From G963662905 sp963662905 (GTDB taxonomy: Bacteria > Bacteroidota > Bacteroidia > Bacteroidales > WRLA01): 64,000 nt of DNA. Made by a program: the position numbers and the translations under genes. The first letter of the stretch is position 1. Every line of letters starts with the position of its first letter. The stretch spans positions 744,001 through 808,000 of the forward strand of contig CAXXFD010000001.1 in NCBI GenBank assembly GCA_963662905.2, given 5' to 3'. Shown one piece after another: positions 16,477 through 25,201 of the stretch. Below the pieces are notes generated by a model. It ran no database searches. It worked only from the letters and a program-made list of their open reading frames with translations, and had not been told where the DNA came from.

Positions 16477-17045
16477 TAGTTCTCAAGAAATGTTTTCAGG
16501 GCGCGGAAAGCTTCTTCCACAGCCACATCCAGCCGGTCGTTAATAATGCGCAAATCAAATTGCCCGGCAAAGCTGATTTCGTATTCCGCTTTTTCAAGAC
16601 GTTTCAAAATCGTCGCTTCATCATCGGTAGAGCGGCCACGAAGGCGATTGCCCAGTTCTTCGACCGAAGGAGGCATCACAAAAACAGCCAGCGCCTGATC
16701 GCCAAAATGCTTTTTGATGTTGATCCCGCCTTTGACATCCACATCAAAGATTACCGCTTTGCCTTCGCCCCAGATTCGCTCAACTTCGCTTTTGAGTGTA
16801 CCGTAAAAATTATTCTCATACACCTCTTCCCACTCCAAAAAATCATTTTTGGCAATCCTTTTCCGGAACTCATCAACATTAAGAAAATAATAATCCTTTC
16901 CGTGTGTTTCGCCTTTGCGTGCATTGCGGCTGCATGCAGAAACAGAAAAACTCAGTTGGGGAAAACGCAGCAGCATTTCCTTAACGATGGTTGTTTTGCC
17001 CGCGCCACTCGGCGCCGAAAAGATAACAACTTTGTTTCCGCTCAT
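16476..17045 (-). CDS. gmk: Guanylate kinase
   Basis: Converts GMP plus ATP to GDP plus ADP. A 189-residue protein of usual size with P-loop SAPSGAGKTTIV (residues ~10-21). The GMP-binding region includes SVSACSRNARKGETHGKDY and FLEWEEVYENNFYGT, followed by VIFDVDVKGG with the conserved aspartates. The lid has RLRGRSTDDEATILKRL. It overlaps the yicC stop by four bases (ATGA) and nadD by one base, forming a tight yicC-gmk-nadD operon. Confidence 0.96.
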   Translation of the reverse strand: MSGNKVVIFSAPSGAGKTTIVKEMLLRFPQLSFSVSACSRNARKGETHGKDYYFLNVDEFRKRIAKNDFLEWEEVYENNFYGTLKSEVERIWGEGKAVIFDVDVKGGINIKKHFGDQALAVFVMPPSVEELGNRLRGRSTDDEATILKRLEKAEYEISFAGQFDLRIINDRLDVAVEEAFRALKTFLEN

Positions 17046-17917
17046 AATACGTTCAGTACCTGTTCTTTAATTTTTTCAAGTTCGTCTTTCATCATCACCA
17101 CAAAACGCTGAATATTGGCATCGCTGGCCTTGGCGCCAAGGGTATTGATTTCGCGCCCCATTTCCTGACTGATAAAATTCAGTTTTTTCCCATTGGGCGA
17201 AGCTTCCTCCATGGTTTCAATAAAATAGGAACAATGCTTGCGCAAACGGGTTTTTTCTTCGGTGATATCGAGTTTTTCGAGATAAAAAATGATTTCCTGC
17301 TCGAAACGGTTTTCATCTATATTTACTTCTTCCGATACCTCGTTGATATGGCGGCGGATGCGTTCGCGCACATTTTTGATGCGCTCTTTTTCGTGCTTTT
17401 CAATTTCGCTCAGATAATCAAGGATCAAAGCCGTACGCTTGCGGAAATCGGCATCGAGGCTGCTGCCCTCTTCAATACGGAAATCATCCAGGTTTTTAAT
17501 GGCATGATTTACCTCAACAAAAAGGCGCTTCCATTCGTCTTCGCCAATTTCGATGATTTCGTTTTTCAGCACATCAGGCATGCGCGAAAGTATTGAAAGG
17601 TAATCACTTTCTGCTTTTTGATTGATTTCCTTTGCCAGGCTTTCGAGTTCGCGGTGATATCGTTTTGCCAGCTCCTGATTGATGCTGTAATTTCCGAAAT
17701 CGTCCATAGCTTCGATAAAAATGGCAAAATCGATTTTGCCGCGGTGCAGTTCTGTGGCCAGCAGGGAGCGTATCTGCATTTCCTTTTCTTTGTACACACC
17801 GGGCAGGCGCATGTTGAGGTCGAGTTGCTTGCTGTTGAGCGAACGGATCTCGAGCGTGATTTTCTTATCGGGCAGTACGGCCTGGCATTTGCCAAAACCT
17901 GTCATTGATTTAATCAT
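17042..17917 (-). CDS. yicC: YicC/YloC family endoribonuclease
   Basis: A 291-residue protein starting MIKSMTGFGK, the hallmark N-terminus of the family. The N-terminal domain (~1-155) includes EIRSLNSKQLDLNMRLP, and the C-terminal DUF1732 domain includes EVNIDENRFEQEIIFYLEKLDI and the conserved ending NFISQEMGREINTLGAKASD. E. coli YicC is an RNase that helps degrade small RNAs. It is the first gene of the operon, and pairing of yicC with gmk is widely conserved. Confidence 0.92.
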   Translation of the reverse strand: MIKSMTGFGKCQAVLPDKKITLEIRSLNSKQLDLNMRLPGVYKEKEMQIRSLLATELHRGKIDFAIFIEAMDDFGNYSINQELAKRYHRELESLAKEINQKAESDYLSILSRMPDVLKNEIIEIGEDEWKRLFVEVNHAIKNLDDFRIEEGSSLDADFRKRTALILDYLSEIEKHEKERIKNVRERIRRHINEVSEEVNIDENRFEQEIIFYLEKLDITEEKTRLRKHCSYFIETMEEASPNGKKLNFISQEMGREINTLGAKASDANIQRFVVMMKDELEKIKEQVLNVL

Positions 17918-18050
17918 CCTATTCGTTTTGAGGCCACAAAGATAAGAAAAGAGGTGGTGAATTGTAAAAGGGCGATTCCTGAATTTAATTATAGCTCAAA
18001 AACTCTATAATTCATGTTCTTAAAAAAATTCCCCCATTTTTACTAAAACA

Positions 18051-18285
18051 CTTGCATTTTCAAAAAAAGCTATATAGATTTGTCCCTGTAATTCGATTAG
18101 TTATTTCAAGAAATTGCTTAACCGGACAAAACAAATGATCCAAAAACCCTCAGAAAATACAGGTATTTGTTGCACAAAACGCCATTTTTGGCCTGTTACT
18201 GTACAAATTTCAGTAAATGGGGGGGGGATTCAGAAATATGGAGAAAGCTGACACACCCTCCTTAAATAAGCTTCCAGAGCAATAT
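18051..18285 (+). repeat. Duplicated upstream region, copy 1 (with G9 tract)
   Basis: The segment matches 20330-20564. Its first part (promoter) is partly conserved, and its second part, from ACCCTCAGAAAATACAGG to CCAGAGCAATAT, is nearly identical. A run of nine G lies at 18219-18227, between AAAT and ATTC, about 110 bp before the lipoprotein start. Both copies lie upstream of a lipoprotein gene, although the two lipoproteins are unrelated. Confidence 0.85.
18052..18082 (+). promoter_or_regulatory. Bacteroidota-type promoter for the 18337 lipoprotein
   Basis: TTGC at 18052-18055, a 19-bp spacer, and TAGATTTG at 18075-18082 (TAnnTTTG). The same boxes with the same 19-bp spacing recur in the duplicated copy at 20331-20361. 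Transcription would begin near 18089, leaving a long leader of ~248 nt that includes the G9 tract. Confidence 0.65.
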
Positions 18286-18336
18286 AAAGCGTTCAACAAT
18301 TCATCCTAAGTAATAATATTTTTAATATCAACAGTA

Positions 18337-19479
18337 ATGAAAAACCAACTAGTATTTATAATTATACTATTTATTTTAATTGCAACTTCTTGTCACAAAA
18401 GCACGGATCAACCTTGTGGTGAGTGTAATAATAAGCCCAATAAGAAAAACATATCAATATGTTTGGAAGATATTAATATTTCTTCCTTGTTTGAATGTTG
18501 GGAATTCAAATCAATTAACCTAACATATAAAACACTAGACTCTATATCATTTCTGGATTTATCAAATTTCATTAATGATATAACAAAGAACAATGAATCT
18601 CTTTATTCATTTGTTCTTTATACAAAAAAACACTTTAAAACAGATCAGTTAATTAAAGCTCCTGACTTAATTGGGATTAGCTGCTTTTATCAAAATGACA
18701 ATAAATTACACCATTCCCTATATAAACGGGTAAACAATGGTTTTCAAAAAGATCAGCAGTTTGATTGCGAAGTAAGTGGCATATTATCTAATGATCTAAA
18801 TTCTATTGCTATTAATCAATTTGATTCTATTCAATACCCAAGCAGATCCTGGATCTTAATCTTCTCTGAGAAACAAAAAGTTATTAATATAAAAAATTCA
18901 AAACACGAGCTTTCAAGAAAATTAATTCTCTCATCAGAGAAAAGTACCTATCAAGCGCCCCCTAATGATTGTGAACCCCCATGTATAGATGGTGGTGAAA
19001 ATCCGTGCCATCTATCACCTCTTTATGGTTCAACTTGCAATGGACAAGGAGAGGAACCTTGTCTCGGTCATAGTGTAGAACAAGCTTGTATTGAAAACTC
19101 AATTAGCTTCGACCAAACAACATTTAACTACCCTCTTCAAAGACAATTACGAGATAATTACTTAATTAACTCACAAACTGGACAAACCCTTATTGAAGAC
19201 TACTATCTTATGAGCGAATATTTCCATGATAAGCTTTCTGCTTCCATTGCTTTTGAAACTGCACTTGTTCTTTATGATGTAAATCAAATCATCCCATTAA
19301 TTCTACAGGAGGATACGGTAACTATCACAATTGATTCGACTTTTGCCGAAAATATAAAAACGCTAATTGACTCTTATATATCTATTTGTGATTCTGATGT
19401 GATCCGATCGAAACTTGTCAACTACAAACTGACTGTAGATAGCAATATAGGAAAGACTGGACAAGAAGTACAACTGTAA
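18337..19479 (+). CDS. Lipoprotein of unknown function, Cys-rich middle
   Basis: 380 residues. The signal peptide ends in ATSC (Cys19), marking an exported lipoprotein. Residues ~205-250 form a cysteine-rich segment (NDCEPPCIDGGENPCHL, TCNGQGEEPCLGH, EQACIEN) that could form disulfides. The rest is rich in N, I, S and K and notably more AT-rich than neighbouring chromosomal genes, which suggests acquisition. No family was recognised. It is followed by a tryptophanase remnant and a T9SS tail fragment rather than a complete partner gene. Confidence 0.7.
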   Translation: MKNQLVFIIILFILIATSCHKSTDQPCGECNNKPNKKNISICLEDINISSLFECWEFKSINLTYKTLDSISFLDLSNFINDITKNNESLYSFVLYTKKHFKTDQLIKAPDLIGISCFYQNDNKLHHSLYKRVNNGFQKDQQFDCEVSGILSNDLNSIAINQFDSIQYPSRSWILIFSEKQKVINIKNSKHELSRKLILSSEKSTYQAPPNDCEPPCIDGGENPCHLSPLYGSTCNGQGEEPCLGHSVEQACIENSISFDQTTFNYPLQRQLRDNYLINSQTGQTLIEDYYLMSEYFHDKLSASIAFETALVLYDVNQIIPLILQEDTVTITIDSTFAENIKTLIDSYISICDSDVIRSKLVNYKLTVDSNIGKTGQEVQL

Positions 19480-19540
19480 ACTAATATACCCACTCCAAAC
19501 TTTAGCCATATTAAATGGAGGGGGTACTAATATCAGAAAT

Positions 19541-19884
19541 TTACTTCTTCTTCAACTCTACTGTGAAGTGCCTCTTAATCGGAGATTTGTAAGTGATTTC
19601 GTAGCCGCTGGTAATTTCATTTCTGCGGTCCAAAACATTTTTAAGCGCGGCAGCAATGACGTCCATATGGTTATTGGTATATCCCCTGCAGGGAATTGGC
19701 AGGCGAAGCAGTTACAGGTCAGGATAGCGGTTTTCGCGGGTTTCCGGATCGCGGTCGGCAAGCAAAGTGCCTATTTCCACGCCGCGAATACCTGCTTCCA
19801 TATATATTCAATGGCAAGCGTTTGTGCCACAAAATCTTCTTTGGGCAGTTGCGGAAGGACATTTTTAGCAATTCCAAAAACGGG
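19541..19884 (-). pseudogene. tnaA: Tryptophanase 3' remnant (frameshift and nonsense codon)
   Basis: Read leftward, the segment encodes the C-terminal ~110 residues of tryptophanase: AKNVLPQLPKEDFVAQTLAI, then after a frameshift EAGIRGVEIGTLLADRDPET, then LLRLPIPCRGYTNNHMDVI, ending KRHFTVELKKK. This is the typical Bacteroidetes TnaA end, compared from memory with the E. coli form YTQTHMDF...LRHFTAKL. It is broken by a frameshift near 19801 and by a TAA at 19712-19714 where the family has Glu. The N-terminal ~340 residues are missing. The break point at 19884 abuts a T9SS sorting-domain fragment on the other strand, so it is a rearrangement scar. Confidence 0.85.
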
Positions 19885-19886
19885 GC

Positions 19887-20150
19887 ATGGACGAGCCGCA
19901 AGGAATCAGCGCATCGGAAGCCGTGGTATATCCCAACCCGGGCGGGCAGCGGTTTAAGGTAAAACTGGCCATGCAGCACCAAAACGCCTTGCTGGAAATG
20001 TTCAGCATGAACGGCAAATTGGTTTTGCGCAAAGAAATAAAGCAGCAGCAAACGGAAATAAATACCCAAACTTTGCCGCAAGGCTGCTATACCTACCGCA
20101 TTACAGCGGAAGGCAAAAAAATTGCCGGTGGGAAATGGGTGAAGGAGTAA
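19887..20150 (+). pseudogene. Orphan T9SS type A sorting domain (3' fragment of a lost paralogue)
   Basis: 87 codons beginning MDEPQGISASEAVVYPNPGG and ending KKIAGGKWVKE. They nearly match, at DNA and protein level, the last 87 codons of the genes at 21645-23150 and 23423-24925. There is no signal peptide or cargo domain, and the start abuts the tryptophanase remnant. It is best read as the 3' end left after a rearrangement removed the rest of a third copy. Expression as a separate protein is unlikely. Confidence 0.85.
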
Positions 20151-20162
20151 GAAATCTTTTTT

Positions 20163-20206
20163 AAAAAAACATCTCTAAAAGTCTTAAATTTTGGAGATGT
20201 TTTTTC
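20163..20206 (+). terminator. Terminator after the orphan sorting domain
   Basis: ACATCTC (20169-20175) pairs with GAGATGT (20194-20200), extended by A-run/T-run pairing, and followed by a T tract. It probably once served the lost T9SS gene. Confidence 0.65.
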
Positions 20207-20329
20207 GAGAAACCAATCTGGTTTACGCCTTCCTGATCTCAATTATCTTTTCCAAAAACAGCATATAATTTTGAAAATTGGTTATCTGGAAAAAAATAAA
20301 TCACTATTTCTATAATATTTATACTTTTT

Positions 20330-20564
20330 CTTGCGTTTTCAAAAAATGCTATATAAGTTTGCCTACCAAACTTATTTTAATATTTTAATTTATTGCTTAA
20401 CCTGATAAATATAATGAACCCAAAACCCTCAGAAAATACAGGTATTTGTTGCACAAAACACCATTTTTGCCCTGTTACTGTACAAATTTCAGTAAATGGG
20501 GGGGGGATTCAGAAATATGGAGAAAGCCGGCACACCCTCCTTAAATTAATTTCCAGAGCAATAT
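20330..20564 (+). repeat. Duplicated upstream region, copy 2 (with G9 tract)
   Basis: Matches 18051-18285. It contains a promoter (TTGC at 20331-20334, 19-bp spacer, TAAGTTTG at 20354-20361) and a nine-G tract at 20498-20506, 104 bp before the lipoprotein start at 20610. Differences from copy 1 cluster in the 70 bp after the -7 box. Confidence 0.85.
20331..20361 (+). promoter_or_regulatory. Bacteroidota-type promoter for the 20610 lipoprotein
   Basis: TTGC and TAAGTTTG with exactly 19 bp between them, the same geometry as the promoter at 18052-18082. Both boxes are kept while the sequence just after the -7 box has diverged, which supports their being functional. Confidence 0.65.
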
Positions 20565-20609
20565 GACAAAAGATTATTTTTTATTTTCAAAACCAATTTT
20601 ATTGAACAG

Positions 20610-21569
20610 ATGAAAAAATTATATATTATGATGGCCGTTGTAGCCATTGCCTTTAGCTCATGTAAAAAAGACGATAATGAAGCCCCGGCAGCAAATACAA
20701 CAAAAGACCCGATTGCAGAAAAACTGCTCGATTTTAAACAAACAATACAATCCCAAAACAAAGAAGCCGTTCTTTACACTATGGAAGATGCAGAATGGCA
20801 TTTGGAAGGGCTGCTCAATTATGAAGAAGCCAATAACGAGCACAACTGGTACGGACTGGAATTTGAAAAACGGACTTTTGAAGTGCCTGTAAGCAACGGC
20901 CAGATCAGCAGCAGCAATTTGAATTTGGCTTATGAAAGCTTTTTGGCGGAAATCAACAGCCTGCTCGATGAAGATGAAAACTTCCGCAGCGATATGGTGA
21001 ATATTGAAATTGAAGAAAACCAAATGAAAGATGGTACAGCTACAATTGGCATGACTTATGGTTTTGGGTCAATTATTGCGATACCAAATTATAATCCTTT
21101 TGAGCCAGATGAATACTGGGTTTGGGGCGACCCCGATGGATATGGCACCGGAGGATGGTGTGGCCTAGACACAAATTTATCAACAGATTATGCGAATGAT
21201 CGCTTGCAGGATAAAATTAACAATCCTACTACAACAAGCCAACCCGGCTATTATACAAATGTTACTACTATCACACGAGACGCGGGTTATTATATAGAGG
21301 ATCCAAACCACCCCAACCCTAGCAGACCTTATATAATCTTTTATGATGAAAACGCGGATTGGGAAGAGTGCCTTCCTTCAACAGAGTTGAATTATTATTT
21401 ATCCAAGTTTGATTATATCAAACAAGATGTTCAACCTCTTAATAAAACATTTGCATCTGTACAGATAGTCGCGCATCTTCTAACAGGTACAAAGGGAACT
21501 ATACTGCAACATGTATATTATCTTTCATTTGGAATATTCCATCCGGGCAGTGGTGGTGGAACAGATTAA
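20610..21569 (+). CDS. Lipoprotein of unknown function, paired with T9SS gene
   Basis: 319 residues with a lipoprotein signal (AFSSCKKDD, Cys19). An acidic region around residues 55-135 (EDAEWHLEGLLNYEEA, AYESFLAEINSLLDEDENF) looks helical, followed by a Gly/Trp/Tyr-rich part (EYWVWGDPDGYGTGGWCGLD). Part of the acidic region recurs as a truncated copy at 23173-23412, so the lipoprotein was duplicated together with its T9SS neighbour. No family recognised. It is 75 bp from the T9SS gene, with a hairpin between. Confidence 0.7.
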   Translation: MKKLYIMMAVVAIAFSSCKKDDNEAPAANTTKDPIAEKLLDFKQTIQSQNKEAVLYTMEDAEWHLEGLLNYEEANNEHNWYGLEFEKRTFEVPVSNGQISSSNLNLAYESFLAEINSLLDEDENFRSDMVNIEIEENQMKDGTATIGMTYGFGSIIAIPNYNPFEPDEYWVWGDPDGYGTGGWCGLDTNLSTDYANDRLQDKINNPTTTSQPGYYTNVTTITRDAGYYIEDPNHPNPSRPYIIFYDENADWEECLPSTELNYYLSKFDYIKQDVQPLNKTFASVQIVAHLLTGTKGTILQHVYYLSFGIFHPGSGGGTD

Positions 21570-21576
21570 TTATTAC

Positions 21577-21606
21577 GGGCTGCCTGAACAAAAGGATGGG
21601 CAGCCC
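21577..21606 (+). terminator. Hairpin between lipoprotein and T9SS gene
   Basis: GGGCTGCC (21577-21584) pairs with GGCAGCCC (21599-21606), followed by ATGTTTTCTC. The T run is weak, so it may attenuate rather than end transcription before the T9SS gene. Confidence 0.5.
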
Positions 21607-21644
21607 ATGTTTTCTCATTAACATTTCCTATTAAATACACAGAA

Positions 21645-23150
21645 ATGCTCAAACAAAGAATAAAACCTTTTTATATATCTGTTCTGTATATGGCGCTGAC
21701 TTTCTTTATTAACAGCGCAGTGGCTCAGCAAAGCTTTTTTAAAACCTTTAACTCTGAATATACAATAGATGTGAATCAGATTATTCAGGCTGATGATGAT
21801 TCGTTTCTATTGTTACAGAATGAAGAAGACAGACAAAAAAACATATATTATGGCAACATCCTTCAATTTAATGCCTCTGGAAATCTCATTAATCTAAAAA
21901 GCTTTAATGGCCCTGATGGCGGAAAGACACATTGTATATCATCTTACAAACCAGACCAATATTTACTTTGTGGGTCAAAAGACAGCCTCACACTAAAGGG
22001 TCGGTTCCAAACAAGATATATTAGCATTATCAATAACAATCTCCAGGAGATTTACACATATAACTTTCCTCCTCAGCGAGATACCTCAAGTGCCCTGAAA
22101 CAAATAAAGGTAATTTCAGATAGTGTTGTTCTGGTACTTGAAAACTACAAAAACATTATTCCTCCTGTTCGTCCAAAATTCAGGATATGGAAAATAAACC
22201 TATATAAGGGCATTACAAAAGTCTATGACCCAAACCTGTTTTCTTTTTCAGCTTTTGATTTATTATTTGACCAAAGAACTAATCAAATTATTATTAGTTA
22301 TATGGGCGACTTTATAAATGATGAACGGGAAGCCTTAGCAAAGTTGCTGATTCTTGACTCATGCTTAAATTATATTGACTGCATTGCCGCGCCTGATTTT
22401 ATGTTGTCATATACATATTTCAATAAATTCAAAGAGGATAGCTACTTAATATCAAGTTTGGGACATATATTTAGCAAAAACCTCTATGAAGCAATCTATT
22501 TATATGAAATGAGCTATTTGCATGATTCTTTGAATGCAACTTATATTTACCCGGATCATCCAATAGATACAATCGTTTATCCTTTTTTCTTAAATCCATT
22601 GACAGCTAATGAAAATAAAATCGCAGTGGGGGTCAACTATAATATTCAGCCAGCGGTTGGTCTCTGGCAAAAAATGCCAGCATGGGTGCAGTTGAATTTT
22701 CTTGATCCGGAATTAAACCTCACAAAGCAGGTCTATTATGGTGATGGTCAAAAAATCTATTTTGGAATGGATATTCAACCCACATCGGATGATGGGTATA
22801 TTATTTGCGGCATAACCAAAGAAATACAATCGCTGAAATTTGATTACTTCCTCCTCAAAGTCAACAGCGAAGGGCTGATCACCGGCATGGACGAGCCACA
22901 AGGCATCAGCGCATCGGAAGCATTAGTATATCCCAACCCGGGCGGGCAGCAGTTTAAGGTAAAGCTGGCCATGCAGCACCAAAACGCCTTGCTGGAAATG
23001 TTCAGTATAAACGGCAAATTGGTTTTGCGCAAAGAAATAAACCAGCAGCAAACGGAAATAAATACCCAAACTTTGCCGCAAGGCTGCTATACCTACCGCA
23101 TTACAGCGGAAGGCAAAAAAATTGCCGATGGGAAATGGGTGAAGGAGTAG
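21645..23150 (+). CDS. T9SS type A sorting-domain protein, tandem copy 1
   Basis: 501 residues. The signal peptide reaches NSAVAQQ (residue ~28). The cargo part is beta-rich with repeats of form DSFLLLQNEEDRQKNIYYG and IISYMGDFINDEREALAKLL, ending in SDDGYIICGITKEI, as seen in propeller-like proteins with a T9SS tail. The last 87 residues are the sorting domain (MDEPQGISASEALVYPNPGG ... KKIADGKWVKE). It is almost identical to the gene at 23423-24925 except in a central block (about residues 195-310). Confidence 0.8.
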   Translation: MLKQRIKPFYISVLYMALTFFINSAVAQQSFFKTFNSEYTIDVNQIIQADDDSFLLLQNEEDRQKNIYYGNILQFNASGNLINLKSFNGPDGGKTHCISSYKPDQYLLCGSKDSLTLKGRFQTRYISIINNNLQEIYTYNFPPQRDTSSALKQIKVISDSVVLVLENYKNIIPPVRPKFRIWKINLYKGITKVYDPNLFSFSAFDLLFDQRTNQIIISYMGDFINDEREALAKLLILDSCLNYIDCIAAPDFMLSYTYFNKFKEDSYLISSLGHIFSKNLYEAIYLYEMSYLHDSLNATYIYPDHPIDTIVYPFFLNPLTANENKIAVGVNYNIQPAVGLWQKMPAWVQLNFLDPELNLTKQVYYGDGQKIYFGMDIQPTSDDGYIICGITKEIQSLKFDYFLLKVNSEGLITGMDEPQGISASEALVYPNPGGQQFKVKLAMQHQNALLEMFSINGKLVLRKEINQQQTEINTQTLPQGCYTYRITAEGKKIADGKWVKE

Positions 23151-23172
23151 ATTGATAATTAAAACTTTTTAT

Positions 23173-23412
23173 ATGGAAGATGCAGAATGGCATTTGGAAG
23201 GATTATTGAATCTTGAAGAAGCTTTTAATGAGCATGAATATCATGGTCTCAAATTTGAAAACCGGACTTATGAAGTGCCTGTAAGCAACGGACAGATCAG
23301 CAGCAACGATTTGAATTTGGCTTATGAAAGCTTTTTGGCGGAAATCAACAGCCTGCTTGCTGAAGATGAAAACCTCCGCAGCGATATGGTGAACATCAAC
23401 ATTTTCCATTAA
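23173..23412 (+). pseudogene. Truncated copy of the 20610 lipoprotein (internal segment)
   Basis: From 23173 the sequence parallels 20781-21005: EDAEWHLEGLL, EVPVSNGQIS, NLAYESFLAEINSLL and RSDMVNI are shared. It lacks the signal peptide and first ~57 residues and stops after NINIFH, where it joins the leader of the second T9SS gene. It shows that the tandem duplication included the lipoprotein and was later deleted on both sides. Confidence 0.85.
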
Positions 23413-23422
23413 ATACACAGAA

Positions 23423-24925
23423 ATGCTCAAACAAAGAATAAAACCTTTTTATATATCTGTTCTGTATATGGCGCTGACTTTCTTTATTAACAGCGCAGTG
23501 GCTCAGCAAAGCTTTTTTAAAACCTTTAACTCTGAATATACAATAGATGTGAATCAGATTATTCAGGCTGATGATGATTCGTTTCTATTGTTACAGAATG
23601 AAGAAGACAGACAAAAAAACATATATTATGGCAACATCCTTCAATTTAATGCCTCTGGAAACCTCATTAATCTAAAAAGCTTTAATGGCCCTAATGGGGG
23701 AAAGACACATTGTATATCACCTTACAAACCAGACCAATATTTACTTTGTGGGGCAAAAGACAGCCTCACACTAAAGGGTTGGTTCCAAACAAGATATATT
23801 AGCATTATCAATAACAATCTCCAGGAGATTTACACATATAACTTTCCTCCTCAGCGAGATACCTCAAGTGCCCTGAAACAAATAAAGGTAATTTCAGATA
23901 GTGTTGTTCTGGTACTTGAAAACTACAAAAACATTATTCCTCCTGTTCGTCCAAAATTCAGGATATGGAAAATAAACCTATATAAGGGCATTACAAAAGT
24001 CTATGACCCAAACCTGTTTTCTTATGCTTTTGATTTATTATTTGACCAAAGAACTAATCAAATTATTGTTAGTTATAAGGGCGACTTTATAAATGATGAA
24101 CGGGAAGCCTTAGCAAAATTACTGATTCTTGACTCATGCTTAAATTATATTGATTGCATATCCGCACCTGATTATATGTTGATGTACACATACTTTAACA
24201 AATATAAAGAGGATAGCTATTTGATATCAAGTTTAGGCACTATATTTAACAAAAATCACTATGACGCAATCTATTTATATGAAATGGACTATTCGCATGA
24301 TTCTTTGAGTGCCACTTTTATTCACCCGGATCATCCAATTGATACTGCTGTTTATCCTTTTTTCTTAAATCCATTGACAGCTAATGAAAATAAAATCGCA
24401 GTGGGGGTCAACTATAATATTCAGCCAGCGGTTGGTCTCTGGCAAAAAATGCCAGCATGGGTGCAGTTGAATTTTCTTGATCCGGAATTAAACCTCACAA
24501 AGCAGGTCTATTATGGTGATGGTCAAAAAATCTATTTTGGAATGGATATTCAACCCACATCGGATGATGGGTATATTATTTGCGGCATAACCAAAGAAAT
24601 ACAATCGCTGAAATTTGATTACTTCCTCCTCAAAGTCAACAGCGAAGGGCTGATCACCGGCATGGACGAGCCACAAGGCATCAGCGCATCGGAAGCATTA
24701 GTATATCCCAACCCGGGCGGGCAGCAGTTTAAGGTAAAGCTGGCCATGCAGCACCAAAACGCCTTGCTGGAAATGTTCAGTATAAACGGCAAATTGGTTT
24801 TGCGCAAAGAAATAAACCAGCAGCAAACGGAAATAAATACCCAAACTTTGCCGCAAGGCTGCTATACCTACCGCATTACAGCGGAAGGCAAAAAAATTGC
24901 CGGTGGGAAATGGGTGAAGGAGTAA
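23423..24925 (+). CDS. T9SS type A sorting-domain protein, tandem copy 2
   Basis: 500 residues, a tandem duplicate of 21645-23150 offset by 1,778 bp. The first ~190 and last ~190 residues are nearly identical. The middle differs (for example SYAFDLLFDQ for SFSAFDLLFDQ, SAPDYMLMYTYFNKY for AAPDFMLSYTYFNKF, and one codon fewer). It has a signal peptide and a complete sorting domain ending KKIAGGKWVKE. Expected to be exported by T9SS; cargo function unknown. Confidence 0.8.
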   Translation: MLKQRIKPFYISVLYMALTFFINSAVAQQSFFKTFNSEYTIDVNQIIQADDDSFLLLQNEEDRQKNIYYGNILQFNASGNLINLKSFNGPNGGKTHCISPYKPDQYLLCGAKDSLTLKGWFQTRYISIINNNLQEIYTYNFPPQRDTSSALKQIKVISDSVVLVLENYKNIIPPVRPKFRIWKINLYKGITKVYDPNLFSYAFDLLFDQRTNQIIVSYKGDFINDEREALAKLLILDSCLNYIDCISAPDYMLMYTYFNKYKEDSYLISSLGTIFNKNHYDAIYLYEMDYSHDSLSATFIHPDHPIDTAVYPFFLNPLTANENKIAVGVNYNIQPAVGLWQKMPAWVQLNFLDPELNLTKQVYYGDGQKIYFGMDIQPTSDDGYIICGITKEIQSLKFDYFLLKVNSEGLITGMDEPQGISASEALVYPNPGGQQFKVKLAMQHQNALLEMFSINGKLVLRKEINQQQTEINTQTLPQGCYTYRITAEGKKIAGGKWVKE

Positions 24926-24964
24926 GCTCTTTTCTTGAAGCAAATGAAACCACCAATAAAAAAA

Positions 24965-24994
24965 GCCTGACCTTAAAAAAGTCAGGCGTTTTTT
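24965..24994 (+). terminator. Terminator at the left edge of the integrative element
   Basis: GCCTGAC (24965-24971) pairs with GTCAGGC (24981-24987), followed by a T run that merges into the att core. Before integration it would have lain directly downstream of the tRNA-Arg gene, so on the other strand it could also have ended the tRNA transcript. Confidence 0.75.
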
Positions 24995-25011
24995 GTAGCC
25001 CCACCAAGACT
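24992..25011 (-). repeat. att site, left copy
   Basis: Twenty bases identical to the 3' end of the tRNA-Arg gene plus its adjoining bases at 33212-33231. Sequence identity stops on both sides (AC here, CG in the tRNA). Confidence 0.88.
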
Positions 25012-25132
25012 ACTAAAACAATAATCTAACCTTATCCAAAACCACAATTAAGGGACTGTATTTAATTGATATTTATATTATTAGAATATATGCTTTTATC
25101 AACTGAATAAAAAGAGAATAAGTAAAACCAAT

Positions 25133-25157
25133 AAAAAACCGACACAAAAACCGATAC
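25133..25157 (+). repeat. Candidate integrase arm-type site, left
   Basis: A 25-bp sequence, itself two near-copies of AAAACCGAYAC, repeated exactly in the same orientation at 33144-33168. It lies 122 bp from the left att core and just before the integrase promoter. Confidence 0.6.
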
Positions 25158-25172
25158 CAATAATATTTTGAG

Positions 25173-25180
25173 TACATTTG
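25173..25180 (+). promoter_or_regulatory. -7 box of the integrase gene
   Basis: TACATTTG matches TAnnTTTG and lies 22 bp before the integrase ATG. A -33 box is not clear. The arm-type repeat sits right where -33 would be, so integrase could repress its own gene. Confidence 0.45.
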
Positions 25181-25201
25181 ACAAAACAAAATAAAAAAGG
25201 T

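Larger units (their letters stand above)
17918..18336. other. Upstream region of lipoprotein gene, includes duplicated promoter repeat
   Basis: From 17918 to about 18050 it holds the yicC promoter side and nothing else I can name. From 18051 to 18285 it is copy 1 of a ~235-bp repeat also found at 20330-20564; see the promoter and repeat entries. Confidence 0.6.
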
